This document shows positions 54,044 through 62,043 of a DNA stretch of 64,000 bases, one piece after another. Numbering within the stretch: the stretch's first letter is position 1; every line of letters starts with the position of its first letter. The position numbers and the translations under genes were made by a program. The notes under the pieces are model-generated. The model worked only from the letters and a program-made list of their open reading frames with translations, had not been told where the DNA came from and did no database searches. This stretch comes from Herbaspirillum sp. DW155 (GTDB taxonomy: Bacteria; Pseudomonadota; Gammaproteobacteria; Burkholderiales; Burkholderiaceae_D): contig NZ_AP029028.1 of the NCBI RefSeq assembly GCF_037076565.1, positions 930,001 to 994,000 of the forward strand, given 5' to 3'.

Positions 54044-55501
54044 TCAGATCCCCCCCATGCACAAATACTTCACGACCAGATAATCATCGATCCCGAAGTG
54101 CGACCCTTCGCGCCCCAGTCCCGACTGCTTCACGCCGCCAAACGGCGCAACCTCATTGGAGATGAGCCCGGTGTTGATGCCCACCATGCCCGACTCCAGT
54201 CCTTCGGCCACGCGCCAGATGCGGCCGATGTCGCGTGAATAGAAATAGCTGGCCAGGCCGAATTCGGTATCGTTGGCCAGGGCCAGGGCTTCTTCATCGG
54301 TCTTGAAGCGGAACAGCGGCGCCATCGGGCCAAAGGTTTCTTCGCGCGCCACCTGCATGGCCGGGGTCACGTCCGCCAGCACGGTGGGTTCGAAGAAGCT
54401 GTGGCCCAGCGCGTGACGCTTGCCACCCAGCAGCACGCGCGCACCCTTGCCCACGGCATCGGCGATGTGCTGCTCGACTTTCTTGACGGCCTGCTCGTTG
54501 ATCAGCGGACCTTGGGTCACGCCGCTTTCCATGCCGTCGCCAACCTTCAGTTTCTTGACCGCTTCCACCAGCTTGGCCGCGAAGGCCTCATACACGCCAT
54601 CCTGCACGTAGATGCGGTTGGCACACACGCAGGTCTGGCCGGCGTTGCGGTACTTGGAGGCGATGGCACCTTCGACGGCGGCATCCAGATCGGCATCGTC
54701 GAACACGATGAAGGGCGCGTTGCCGCCCAGTTCCAGCGAGAGTTTCTTGATGCTCGATGCACTCTGCTGCATCAGCAGCTTGCCCACGCCGGTGGAACCG
54801 GTGAAGCTGATCTTGCGCACGATGGGGTTGGAAGTCATCTCGCCGCCGATGTCCTTGGCGCTGCCGGTGACCACACTGAAGATGCCTGCAGGCACGCCCG
54901 CGCGCTCGGCCAGCACGGCCAGGGCCAGGGCCGAGAAGGGCGTGGCTTCGGCCGGCTTCAAGACCATCGGGCAGCCAGCGGCCAGGGCCGGACCGGCCTT
55001 GCGGGTAATCATCGCTGCCGGGAAATTCCACGGCGTGATGGCGGCACACACACCGATGGCTTCCTTGATGACCACGATGCGGTTGGACGGCGAAGGCGAG
55101 GGAATGGTATCGCCATAGGTGCGCTTGCCTTCTTCGGCAAACCATTCGATGAAGGAGGCGGCATAGCCGATCTCGCCACGGGCTTCCGCCAGCGGCTTGC
55201 CCTGCTCGGCGGTCATGATCAGGGCCAGGTCGTCGGCATTGGCCATCATCAGCTCATACCAGCGGCGCAGGATGGCGCTGCGTTCCTTGGCGGTCTTTTT
55301 TTTCCAGGCCGGCCAGGCGGCGTTGGCGGCATCGATGGCGCGGCGCGTCTCGGCTGCGCCCATCATGGGCACGCTGCCCAGCAGGGTGCCATTGGCGGGG
55401 TTGTGTACTTCAAGCTTGCCGCCCTGGTCGGCATCGCACCACTGGCCGTCGAGATAAGCCTGCTGGCGCAGCAGGGAAGGATCTTTGAGTTGTTGCAGCA
55501 T
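54044..55501 (-). CDS. gabD: NAD(P)+-dependent succinate-semialdehyde dehydrogenase
   Basis: A 485-residue aldehyde dehydrogenase of the GabD group. The catalytic cysteine is C291 (AGQTCVCANR, with the second Cys two residues on, typical of GabD), and the general base is E257 in LELGGNAPF; the nucleotide site includes TPWNFPAAMITRK and FTGSTGVGK. It oxidises succinate semialdehyde, the product of GabT, to succinate. The start at 55501 follows CACGGAGACCGAC. It is the last gene of the gabT-ABC-gabD unit, 29 nt after the second permease gene. Glutarate-semialdehyde is a possible alternative substrate. Confidence 0.93.
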   Translation of the reverse strand: MLQQLKDPSLLRQQAYLDGQWCDADQGGKLEVHNPANGTLLGSVPMMGAAETRRAIDAANAAWPAWKKKTAKERSAILRRWYELMMANADDLALIMTAEQGKPLAEARGEIGYAASFIEWFAEEGKRTYGDTIPSPSPSNRIVVIKEAIGVCAAITPWNFPAAMITRKAGPALAAGCPMVLKPAEATPFSALALAVLAERAGVPAGIFSVVTGSAKDIGGEMTSNPIVRKISFTGSTGVGKLLMQQSASSIKKLSLELGGNAPFIVFDDADLDAAVEGAIASKYRNAGQTCVCANRIYVQDGVYEAFAAKLVEAVKKLKVGDGMESGVTQGPLINEQAVKKVEQHIADAVGKGARVLLGGKRHALGHSFFEPTVLADVTPAMQVAREETFGPMAPLFRFKTDEEALALANDTEFGLASYFYSRDIGRIWRVAEGLESGMVGINTGLISNEVAPFGGVKQSGLGREGSHFGIDDYLVVKYLCMGGI

Positions 55502-55530
55502 GTCGGTCTCCGTGAAAGAGGACGCAGGGC

Positions 55531-56364
55531 TTAAAAGCGCGCTGCGGCTTTGTTGCGCCCGCGCAGCCATTCCAGGGCCAGCAGCAGGCAGGTCGAAAAC
55601 AGAATCAGGATCGTCGCCAGGGCGGCGATGGTCGGGCTGATGTTGTCCTTGATGCCGGCAAACATCTGACGCGGCAAGGTGGCTTGCTCTGGTCCGGCCA
55701 CGAACAAGGTCAGAACCACTTCATCGAAAGAAGTTGCAAACGCGAACAGCGCACCCGAGATCAGGCCGGGCGCAATGACCGGCAAGGTGATGCGGAAGAA
55801 GGTGCGCAAGGGGCTCGCTCCCAGGCTCAGGCTGGCGCGCACCAGGTTGTGGTTGAAGCCCTGCAGCGTGGCCAGCACGGTGGTGACGACGAAGGGCGCA
55901 CCCAGCGCGGCGTGTGCCAGGATCAGGCCGAGATAGCTGTCGGACAGCCCGATGCGCGCAAAGAACAGATACACGCCCACGCCCACCACCACCACCGGCA
56001 CGATCATGGGCGAGATCAGGATCGCCATCAGGATGCCCTTGCCACGGAAATCGGCCTTGTTCAGTCCGACCGCAGCCAGTGTACCCAATACGGTAGCAAT
56101 GACGGTCGCGGCCGGGGCCACGATGAAGCTGTTCTGTGCGGCGCGGATCCAGTCATCCGAGCTGAACAGGTTCTCGTACCAACGCAGCGAGAAGCCCTTG
56201 ATGGGATACATGAGGAAACTGCTGTCAGAGAACGACAGCGGGATCATCACCAGGATCGGCGAGACCAGAAACAGCAGCACCAGCAGATTGAAGCCGCGCG
56301 AAGCAAAGAACCAGGCGCGTTCGATCAGCGAGGTGTAGGGCGGAAAGAGAGGCGGTTTGTTCAT
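55531..56364 (-). CDS. Polyamine/GABA-type ABC importer, permease (PotC-like)
   Basis: A 277-residue inner-membrane permease with six predicted helices. The cytoplasmic EAA loop is LVRASLSLGASPLRTFFRITLP (read around residues 175-196). N-terminal MNKPPLFPPYTSLIERAW is polar, then the first helix GFNLLVLLFLVSPILVMIPL. It forms the channel with the larger permease encoded just upstream (28-nt gap). The start at 56364 follows AAGGAATACGCC. Family and neighbours indicate putrescine, spermidine or GABA as substrate. Confidence 0.9.
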   Translation of the reverse strand: MNKPPLFPPYTSLIERAWFFASRGFNLLVLLFLVSPILVMIPLSFSDSSFLMYPIKGFSLRWYENLFSSDDWIRAAQNSFIVAPAATVIATVLGTLAAVGLNKADFRGKGILMAILISPMIVPVVVVGVGVYLFFARIGLSDSYLGLILAHAALGAPFVVTTVLATLQGFNHNLVRASLSLGASPLRTFFRITLPVIAPGLISGALFAFATSFDEVVLTLFVAGPEQATLPRQMFAGIKDNISPTIAALATILILFSTCLLLALEWLRGRNKAAARF

Positions 56365-56392
56365 GGCGTATTCCTTGGATTCTTCAATGGCA

Positions 56393-57676
56393 TCAGCTGA
56401 TGCCCACATCGACCTTGGCGAAGCGGCGATAGACGCCGTACAGCACCAGGGTCGCCGCCAGCAGCAGGGCACCCAGCGCGCAGGCCATGCCCCAGTTGAT
56501 GGTGGTGTTGATGAAGTAGGCGATGAAGTAGCTCACCATCTGTTCGTTCGGACCACCCAGCAGCGCCGGGGTGATGTAGTAGCCGCCGGCCATGATGAAG
56601 ACCAGCAGCACGCCCGCACCCACACCCGGATAGGTCTGCGGCACGTACACGCGCCAGAAGGCGGCGAAGGGATGGCTGCCCAGCGACACGGCTGCTTTCA
56701 GGTAAGTGGGGGGCACCGATTTCATGACGCTGTAGAGCGGCAGGATCATGAAGGGCAGCAGGATGTGGGTCATCGATATATACACGCCGACGCGGTTGAA
56801 GACCAGCTCCAGGGGCGATTGCGTGAGACCTGCCAGCATCAGCGCCTTGTTGACCAGGCCTTCGGACTGCAGCAGCACGATCCAGGCCGCCACGCGCACC
56901 AGGATGGAGGTCCAGAAGGGAATCAGCACCAGGATCATCAACAGGTTGGCGCGGCGCTCCGGCATGGTGGAGAGCCAGTAGGCCAGCGGATAGGCCAGGA
57001 GCAGGGTGAAGAAGGTGACCACCGCACTCATCCACAGCGTGCGGCCGAAGATGGTGCGGTAGATCGAGGATTCGGGCGGTGCGGCTTCGATGTCGCCGAA
57101 GACGTTCTGGCGCAGGTCCAGCGAAGCCAGCAGGTAATAGGGGGAGTAGACCGAGCCGTTCTGGGCGATCACGCGCCACACGTCAGGCTGGCCCCACTGC
57201 GCATTGAGGGCGATGATGGCCTCGCGCGCGGCAGCCGGGCTCAAGGGTTTGCCCTCGGCATCGCGCAGCGGCATGGCGCGTGCGGTGCCCATCACCAGCG
57301 AGCGCGAGCCGGCCATCTCGATATTCAGACGCCGTGCCAGGTTGCCGGCGGTGGTGTCTTCCTTGGCACGGGCCAGGTCTTCTGCCAGCGCCGCATAAGC
57401 CTGGTCGGGCAGGGCCGACTTGCGATCCCATCTGGCCAGCACGGCCACGGTCTGCGGCAGGGTGGTGGCGACTTCGGGGTTTTCGATGGCGCGTTGCAGG
57501 AGGGCCACGATGGGCGCCACGAAGGTCAGCAGCAGAAAGATCGCCAGCGGCGCGATCAAGGCCAGCGCCCCCAGGCGCTTGCGGGTCTGGGCGGCGCGCA
57601 GGTCGCGCTTGAGTTGCTGCGGATCAGGTTCGGCCAGGGGCATGGCGGCGGCGGAGCGGGTGGCGATGGTGGTCAT
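56393..57676 (-). CDS. Polyamine/GABA-type ABC importer, permease with long periplasmic insert (PotB-like)
   Basis: A 427-residue permease. Helix 1 is RLGALALIAPLAIFLLLTFV, and helix 2 only begins near residue 215 (MSAVVTFFTLLLAYPLAYWL). Between them lie about 145 mostly hydrophilic residues (including NLARRLNIEMAGSRSL and YSPYYLLASLDLRQNVFGD), an insert absent from E. coli PotB, which is near 280 residues. The remaining helices and the EAA loop LKAAVSLGSHPFAAFWRVYV are normal. The insert should lie in the periplasm where the binding protein docks. A 118-bp palindromic element lies in the 249-nt gap between this gene and the binding-protein gene. Confidence 0.9.
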   Translation of the reverse strand: MTTIATRSAAAMPLAEPDPQQLKRDLRAAQTRKRLGALALIAPLAIFLLLTFVAPIVALLQRAIENPEVATTLPQTVAVLARWDRKSALPDQAYAALAEDLARAKEDTTAGNLARRLNIEMAGSRSLVMGTARAMPLRDAEGKPLSPAAAREAIIALNAQWGQPDVWRVIAQNGSVYSPYYLLASLDLRQNVFGDIEAAPPESSIYRTIFGRTLWMSAVVTFFTLLLAYPLAYWLSTMPERRANLLMILVLIPFWTSILVRVAAWIVLLQSEGLVNKALMLAGLTQSPLELVFNRVGVYISMTHILLPFMILPLYSVMKSVPPTYLKAAVSLGSHPFAAFWRVYVPQTYPGVGAGVLLVFIMAGGYYITPALLGGPNEQMVSYFIAYFINTTINWGMACALGALLLAATLVLYGVYRRFAKVDVGIS

Positions 57677-57774
57677 GTCTCGGGTATCCGGTAGCAGCGG
57701 TGTTCAGTGCATCGGCGCTGGAAAAATCTTGCGCGCCGATGCGGGGCAAATGCAAAGCCGCTGCGCTCCCCCTA

Positions 57775-57892
57775 CCGTTCGGACTGAGTAGGCCCTGCAA
57801 GGGCCGTATCGAAGGCGCTATGACGATGCGCCCCTTCGACAGGCTCAGCACAGGCTTCGATACGCGGCTGCGCCGCTACTCAGGACGAACGG
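57775..57892. repeat. 118-bp nested palindromic element (REP-like)
   Basis: Outer arms CCGTTCGGACTGAGTAG (57775-57791) and CTACTCAGGACGAACGG (57876-57892) pair at 15 of 17 positions. Inside are hairpin GGCCCTGCAAGGGCC (57791-57805), a stem CGTATCGAAG/CTTCGATACG (57805-57814 and 57855-57864) with GGCGC/GCGCC within, and hairpin GCGGC/GCCGC (57864-57876). The segment CTTCGACAGGCTCAGCAC resembles widespread proteobacterial intergenic repeats. It lies between the binding-protein and permease genes. Confidence 0.8.
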
Positions 57893-57925
57893 GAGCCAGG
57901 GTGCGCAGCGGTTGCATCAGACCTG

Positions 57926-58969
57926 TTACTTCGCGATCCAGGCCGCGAAGCGTTGTTCCAGCTCTTCGCCGTGGTCGGTCCAGAACTGCAGGCTCAGCTG
58001 CACCGCATCCTTGGCATTGGCCGGGGAGGTCGGCAGGTCGGCCAGGGTCTTGGCATCCAGCAGCTTCAACGCGCCCTTGTTGACGGGGCCGTAGGCGATG
58101 TTGTTGGCATAGACCTTCTGGTTTTCCGGCTGGCTGGCAAAGCTGATGAACTTCTCGGCCAGGGCCTTGTTCGGCGAACCCTTCGGGATCACCCAGTAAT
58201 CCAGGGTGTAGACGCTGCCGGCCCACACCACCTTGAGGTTCTTGCCTTCGCGCTGGGCGGCATCGATGCGGCCGTTGTAGGCGTTGGCCATCACCACGTC
58301 ACCCGAGGCGAGGAACTGCGCCGGCAGGGCGCCTGCATCCCACCACTGGATGTTGGGCTTCAACTGGTCCAGCTTCTTGAAGGCGCGATCCACGCCTTCC
58401 TTGGTGGCCAGCACCTTGTAGACGTCCTTGGTGGGCACGCCGTCGGCCATCAGGGCGAACTCCAGGTTGTACTGGGCGCTCTTCTTCATGCCGCGCTTGC
58501 CGGGGAATTTCTTGGTATCCCAGAAATCGGCCCAGCCCTTCGGTGCGGTCTTGAGCTTGTCGGCGTTGTAGGCCAGCACGGTGGACCAGACGAAGGCGCC
58601 CATGCCGCATTCGCTGACGGTGGCTTCGGGGATGTAGTCATCCTTCTTGATGGTCTTGGCCAGATCCAGTTTTTCGATCAGGCCATCATCACAGGCGCGG
58701 TTCAGGTCGCCGCCATCGATTTCCACCACGTCCCAGCTGACCTTCTTGGCCTCGACCATGGCCTTGACCTTGGCCAGTTCGCCGTTGAACTCGGCAGTCA
58801 CAACCTTGGTGCCGGTGCTCTTCTGGAAGGGCTCCACGTAAGCGACCTTCTGGGCGTTGCCATTGGCACCGCCGAAGTTGACCAGGGTCAGTTCCGCGGC
58901 AGAAGCCGCGCCGGAAAAGAGCAGGCCCAGAGCGAGCGGGGACAGCAGAGCGGGTGACAGGCGTTTCAT
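57926..58969 (-). CDS. Polyamine/GABA-type ABC importer, periplasmic binding protein (PotD-like)
   Basis: A 347-residue class II periplasmic binding protein. The signal peptide ends at ASA (residue 24), and the mature part starts AELTLVNFGGANGNAQKVAY, as in PotD/PotF and GABA-binding relatives. Other blocks are WDVVEIDGGDLNRACDDGL, YIPEATVSECGMGAFVWSTV and PGKRGMKKSAQYNLEFALM. The start at 58969 follows CGAGGAACAACA. It is 167 nt downstream of the ATPase gene, and 249 nt with a palindromic element separate it from the permease. The gabT and gabD neighbours favour GABA or putrescine. Confidence 0.9.
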   Translation of the reverse strand: MKRLSPALLSPLALGLLFSGAASAAELTLVNFGGANGNAQKVAYVEPFQKSTGTKVVTAEFNGELAKVKAMVEAKKVSWDVVEIDGGDLNRACDDGLIEKLDLAKTIKKDDYIPEATVSECGMGAFVWSTVLAYNADKLKTAPKGWADFWDTKKFPGKRGMKKSAQYNLEFALMADGVPTKDVYKVLATKEGVDRAFKKLDQLKPNIQWWDAGALPAQFLASGDVVMANAYNGRIDAAQREGKNLKVVWAGSVYTLDYWVIPKGSPNKALAEKFISFASQPENQKVYANNIAYGPVNKGALKLLDAKTLADLPTSPANAKDAVQLSLQFWTDHGEELEQRFAAWIAK

Positions 58970-59136
58970 TGTTGTTCCTCGTTGGTTATCGTGCGTGTTG
59001 ACTGTGTTGAACTAAGGTAGAGCCGAGCGGCAATCTAAGTTGCCTCACTCATCGAGCGGTACTGCAGACCATCAGGTGCGACAAAAGAACAAAAACGGAA
59101 TAACTCAAAAACTAAGTAAACGGGAGGTTCAGGAAT

Positions 59137-60279
59137 TCAGAGGAAGCAGCGCAGGCGATCCTGCGCCACGTGCAGCACCACGCTGCTGCCTTCGCTCAAG
59201 CCGGCCAGTGCCGGGTCGGCCAGCGAGAGTTTGACGAAGCAGTCTTCCTGCCCCGTCACTGTGCAGCGCACGCGCACGTGGTCCCCAAAATAGATCAGAC
59301 CGGCGATGGTGGCGCGAATGCTGTTGGGTTCGGCGCTACCACCGGCAGCCAGGCGGATGCGTTCCGGACGCACGCAGGCGGTGATGGTCTGGCCGGCATG
59401 GGCGCGATGCACGTTCAGTCCGGTGACCACCGTGCCATCGGCCAGGCGCACCGTACAGTGTTCGCCCTGCACCGATTCCACATTGCCCTTGAAGCGGTTG
59501 TTGTCGCCGATGAAGTTGGCGACGAATTGATTGTCGGGATATTCGTACAGCTCGGTCACCGGTGCCAGTTGCTGGATCACGCCCTGGTCGAACACGGCCA
59601 CGCGGTCCGACATGGTGAGTGCTTCGCTCTGGTCGTGGGTGACGTAGACGAAGGTCACGCCCAGACGCTTGTGCAGCGCCTTCAGTTCGAGCTGCATGTG
59701 TTCGCGCAGTTGCTTGTCCAGCGCGCCCAACGGTTCATCCATCAGCACCAGCTGCGGATCGAACACCAGCGTGCGTGCCAGCGCCACGCGCTGCTGCTGT
59801 CCACCGGAGAGCTGGGTCGGATAGCGGTCGCCGAATTTGCCCATCTGCACCATGTCCAGCGCCTGCTTGACCTTGGCTTCGCGGGTGGCGCGATCCATCT
59901 TGCGCACCGACAGCGGATAGGCCACGTTCTGCGCGATGGTCATGTGCGGGAACAGCGCATAGTTCTGGAACACCATGCCGATGTTGCGCTTGTGCGGCGG
60001 TACGCGGTTGAGCAACTGGCCATCGAGGCGGATCTCGCCGCCGGTCGGGAATTCGAAACCGGCCAGCATCATCAGGCAGGTGGTCTTGCCGGAGCCGGAC
60101 GGACCCAGCAGGGTCAGAAATTCACCGCGACGGATATCGAGATCCAGATTTTTGACGATCAGGTTTTCGCCGTCGTAGGTTTTCTTCACGCCGCAGAACT
60201 GCACCAGCACGTCGTTGCTGCTGCCGGCGGCCGGTGCCTGTGCGGGTGCCGCTTGCTTCATTGCATAAGCTGCCATCAT
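59137..60279 (-). CDS. Polyamine/GABA-type ABC importer, ATPase (PotA-like)
   Basis: A 380-residue ATPase. Walker A GPSGSGKT lies at 59-66, the Q-loop is [13 protein letters not shown], the signature is [16 protein letters not shown], Walker B is [13 protein letters not shown], and the switch His is in [12 protein letters not shown]-terminal TOBE domain (residues about 290-370) follows, as in PotA. The N-terminus has a 25-residue Ala/Pro-rich extension. The ATG at 60279 follows GAGAGGATCG. The large cloverleaf element at 60346-60613 sits between this gene and gabT and could break the operon or process its mRNA. Confidence 0.92.
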   Translation of the reverse strand: MMAAYAMKQAAPAQAPAAGSSNDVLVQFCGVKKTYDGENLIVKNLDLDIRRGEFLTLLGPSGSGKTTCLMMLAGFEFPTGGEIRLDGQLLNRVPPHKRNIGMVFQNYALFPHMTIAQNVAYPLSVRKMDRATREAKVKQALDMVQMGKFGDRYPTQLSGGQQQRVALARTLVFDPQLVLMDEPLGALDKQLREHMQLELKALHKRLGVTFVYVTHDQSEALTMSDRVAVFDQGVIQQLAPVTELYEYPDNQFVANFIGDNNRFKGNVESVQGEHCTVRLADGTVVTGLNVHRAHAGQTITACVRPERIRLAAGGSAEPNSIRATIAGLIYFGDHVRVRCTVTGQEDCFVKLSLADPALAGLSEGSSVVLHVAQDRLRCFL

Positions 60280-60345
60280 CGATCCTCTCTTATACGCAGG
60301 CCGGAGTCTTGGTCCGGCCCGTCTACCCTATTCTGAAAGCTGCTT

Positions 60346-60613
60346 AGGGCCTGTTCACACTTAATCTGCGAGATGCGTTGCCCCCAGAAGGCGTGTTGGC
60401 AAGGCGCGCGTCAGGGCTGGTGGTGGTGCCACCAGCCCTGACGTGCAACGCAGCCAGCGCGCCTTCTGGGGGCAACCCTCCGGGAGAGGCCGCCAAGCGT
60501 CGCCTGCCGTTGTTGCAGCTCCTTGCCGTGGCACCACCACGGCGCGTCGCTGCGCCTAGGCAGTCAACGCTTGGCGACCTCTCGCACTCGCAGATTAAGT
60601 GTGAACAGGCCCT
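60346..60613. repeat. 268-bp cloverleaf-like palindromic element with 27-bp terminal arms
   Basis: Perfect 27-bp terminal inverted repeats (60346-60372 and 60587-60613), beginning AGGGCCTGTTC, enclose two large hairpins. Hairpin 1 has 17-bp outer arms GTTGCCCCCAGAAGGCG (60377-60393) and complement (60460-60476), plus a perfect 15-bp inner stem CGTCAGGGCTGGTGG (60409-60423 with 60429-60443). Hairpin 2 pairs 60484-60508 with 60559-60583 at 22 of 25 positions, with an inner CCGTGG/CCACGG stem (60526-60542). No coding frame of merit is seen. The interval from 60280 to 60626 holds nothing else. Confidence 0.88.
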
Positions 60614-60626
60614 CACAATGCAAGAC

Positions 60627-61907
60627 TCAGGCCAGCTTGATCGCCTTGGCCAGAATGCCCAGCGCCTCATCCATGACGGTATCGGGAATCGTCAGCGGGA
60701 ACAAGAAGCGGATCACGTTGCCGTAGCTGCCGCAGGTCAGCAGCAGCAAGCCGTTGTTCAGTGCATGCTGCTGGACCTTCCTGGTGTAGTCCGCATCCGG
60801 CTTGCCGGTGGCGGGATCGGCAAACTCCACTGCCACCATCGCGCCCACGCCGCGCACTTCGGCGATCTGCGGCACGGCCGAACGCCATTCGTTCAGATGT
60901 TCCTGCAGCTTGTCACCCAGGCGCTGACCACGAGCGGCCAGCTTTTCTTCTTCCATCACGTCCAGCACGGCCAGCGCGGAGGCGATGGCCAGCGGGTTGC
61001 CGGCATAGGTGCCACCCAGGCCACCGGGGGCGGGCGCATCCATGATCTCGGCGCGGCCGTTGACGGCCGACAGCGGCATGCCGCCTGCCAGACTCTTTGC
61101 CATGGTAATCAGGTCGGGCAGGACATCGTAATGTTCCATCGCAAACAATTTGCCGGTACGTCCAAAACCGGACTGCACTTCGTCGGCGATCAGGAGGATG
61201 CCGTGCTCGTCACAGATGGCGCGCAGGCCGCGCATGAAGTCGGCCGGGGCGGCATAGAAACCGCCTTCGCCCTGCACCGGTTCCAGGATGATGGCGGCCA
61301 CGCGCCTGGCTTCGATGTCGTTCTTGAAGAGAGCCTTCACCGCATCCAGCGCGTGCTCGGTGCTGATGCCGTGCAAGGCGCTGGGGTAGGGGGCATGGAA
61401 CACTTCACCGGGGAAGGGACCGAAGCCCAGCTTGTAGGGCGCGACCTTGCCGGTCAGCGCCATGCCCATCATGGTCCGGCCATGGAAGGCACCGCCGAAG
61501 GCGATCACGCCCGGACGGCCGGTATGGGCACGGGCGATCTTGATGGCGTTTTCCACGGCTTCGGCGCCGGTGGAGAAGAAGGCGGTCTTCTTGGGATAGT
61601 TGCCCGGCGTCACCGCGTTGATGCGTTCGGCCAGTTCCACGTAGCCGGCGTAGGGCACGATCTGGTAGGCGGTGTGGGTGAACTTGTCCAGCTGTGCGCG
61701 CATGGCGTCGATCAGCTTGGGATGGCGGTGGCCGGTGTTGAGGACCGCAATGCCGGCGGCGAAGTCGATGAAGCGGCGGCCTTCCACATCCCACAGCTCG
61801 GAATTGGACGCCCGTTCGGCGTAGAAGTCGCACATCACGCCCACGCCGCGCGGGGTGGCGGCGTTCTTGCGTTGTTGCAGCTCTTGATTGGTGGCCTTGC
61901 TGGTCAT
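60627..61907 (-). CDS. gabT: 4-aminobutyrate aminotransferase
   Basis: A 426-residue class III, PLP-dependent aminotransferase of the GabT group. The PLP lysine is K271 in LITMAKSLAGGMPLS, the cofactor Asp is D242 in LLIADEVQSGFGRTG, and PLP-phosphate contacts are in FFSTGAEAVENAIK and FGGAFHGRTMMGMAL. It turns GABA and 2-oxoglutarate into succinate semialdehyde and glutamate, feeding GabD. The start at 61907 follows AACGGAGCAAGCC. It is divergent from a MocR/GabR regulator gene and is the first gene of the operon. 5-Aminovalerate is a possible second substrate. Confidence 0.94.
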   Translation of the reverse strand: MTSKATNQELQQRKNAATPRGVGVMCDFYAERASNSELWDVEGRRFIDFAAGIAVLNTGHRHPKLIDAMRAQLDKFTHTAYQIVPYAGYVELAERINAVTPGNYPKKTAFFSTGAEAVENAIKIARAHTGRPGVIAFGGAFHGRTMMGMALTGKVAPYKLGFGPFPGEVFHAPYPSALHGISTEHALDAVKALFKNDIEARRVAAIILEPVQGEGGFYAAPADFMRGLRAICDEHGILLIADEVQSGFGRTGKLFAMEHYDVLPDLITMAKSLAGGMPLSAVNGRAEIMDAPAPGGLGGTYAGNPLAIASALAVLDVMEEEKLAARGQRLGDKLQEHLNEWRSAVPQIAEVRGVGAMVAVEFADPATGKPDADYTRKVQQHALNNGLLLLTCGSYGNVIRFLFPLTIPDTVMDEALGILAKAIKLA

Positions 61908-61995
61908 GGCTTGCTCCGTTCTTGCTTCGTTAAGTAGCGCCCAGGGTGCGGAAATGGGCAGGAAATTGCTGAGTCGGGAAACAATATAAAACCGC

Positions 61996-62043
61996 AGTGG
62001 CACTGTAATATAGAGCCAATTTCAAATATTTGATGGTGCCACT
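61996..62043. promoter_or_regulatory. Inverted-repeat operator candidate for the MocR regulator
   Basis: AGTGGCAC (61996-62003) and GTGCCACT (62036-62043) are perfect 8-bp arms 40 bp apart, in the short divergent gap between gabT and the MocR gene. The last base of the right arm is the first base of the regulator's TTG start codon. The AT-rich 32-bp spacer would hold the core promoters. Confidence 0.65.

Noticed and set aside
60346..60613. Interpretation of the cloverleaf element as a tRNA, riboswitch or coding MITE remnant
   Set aside because: The arms are far too long and perfect for tRNA, no known riboswitch core is visible, and open frames inside it have no recognisable protein features; it is kept as an unclassified palindromic repeat.
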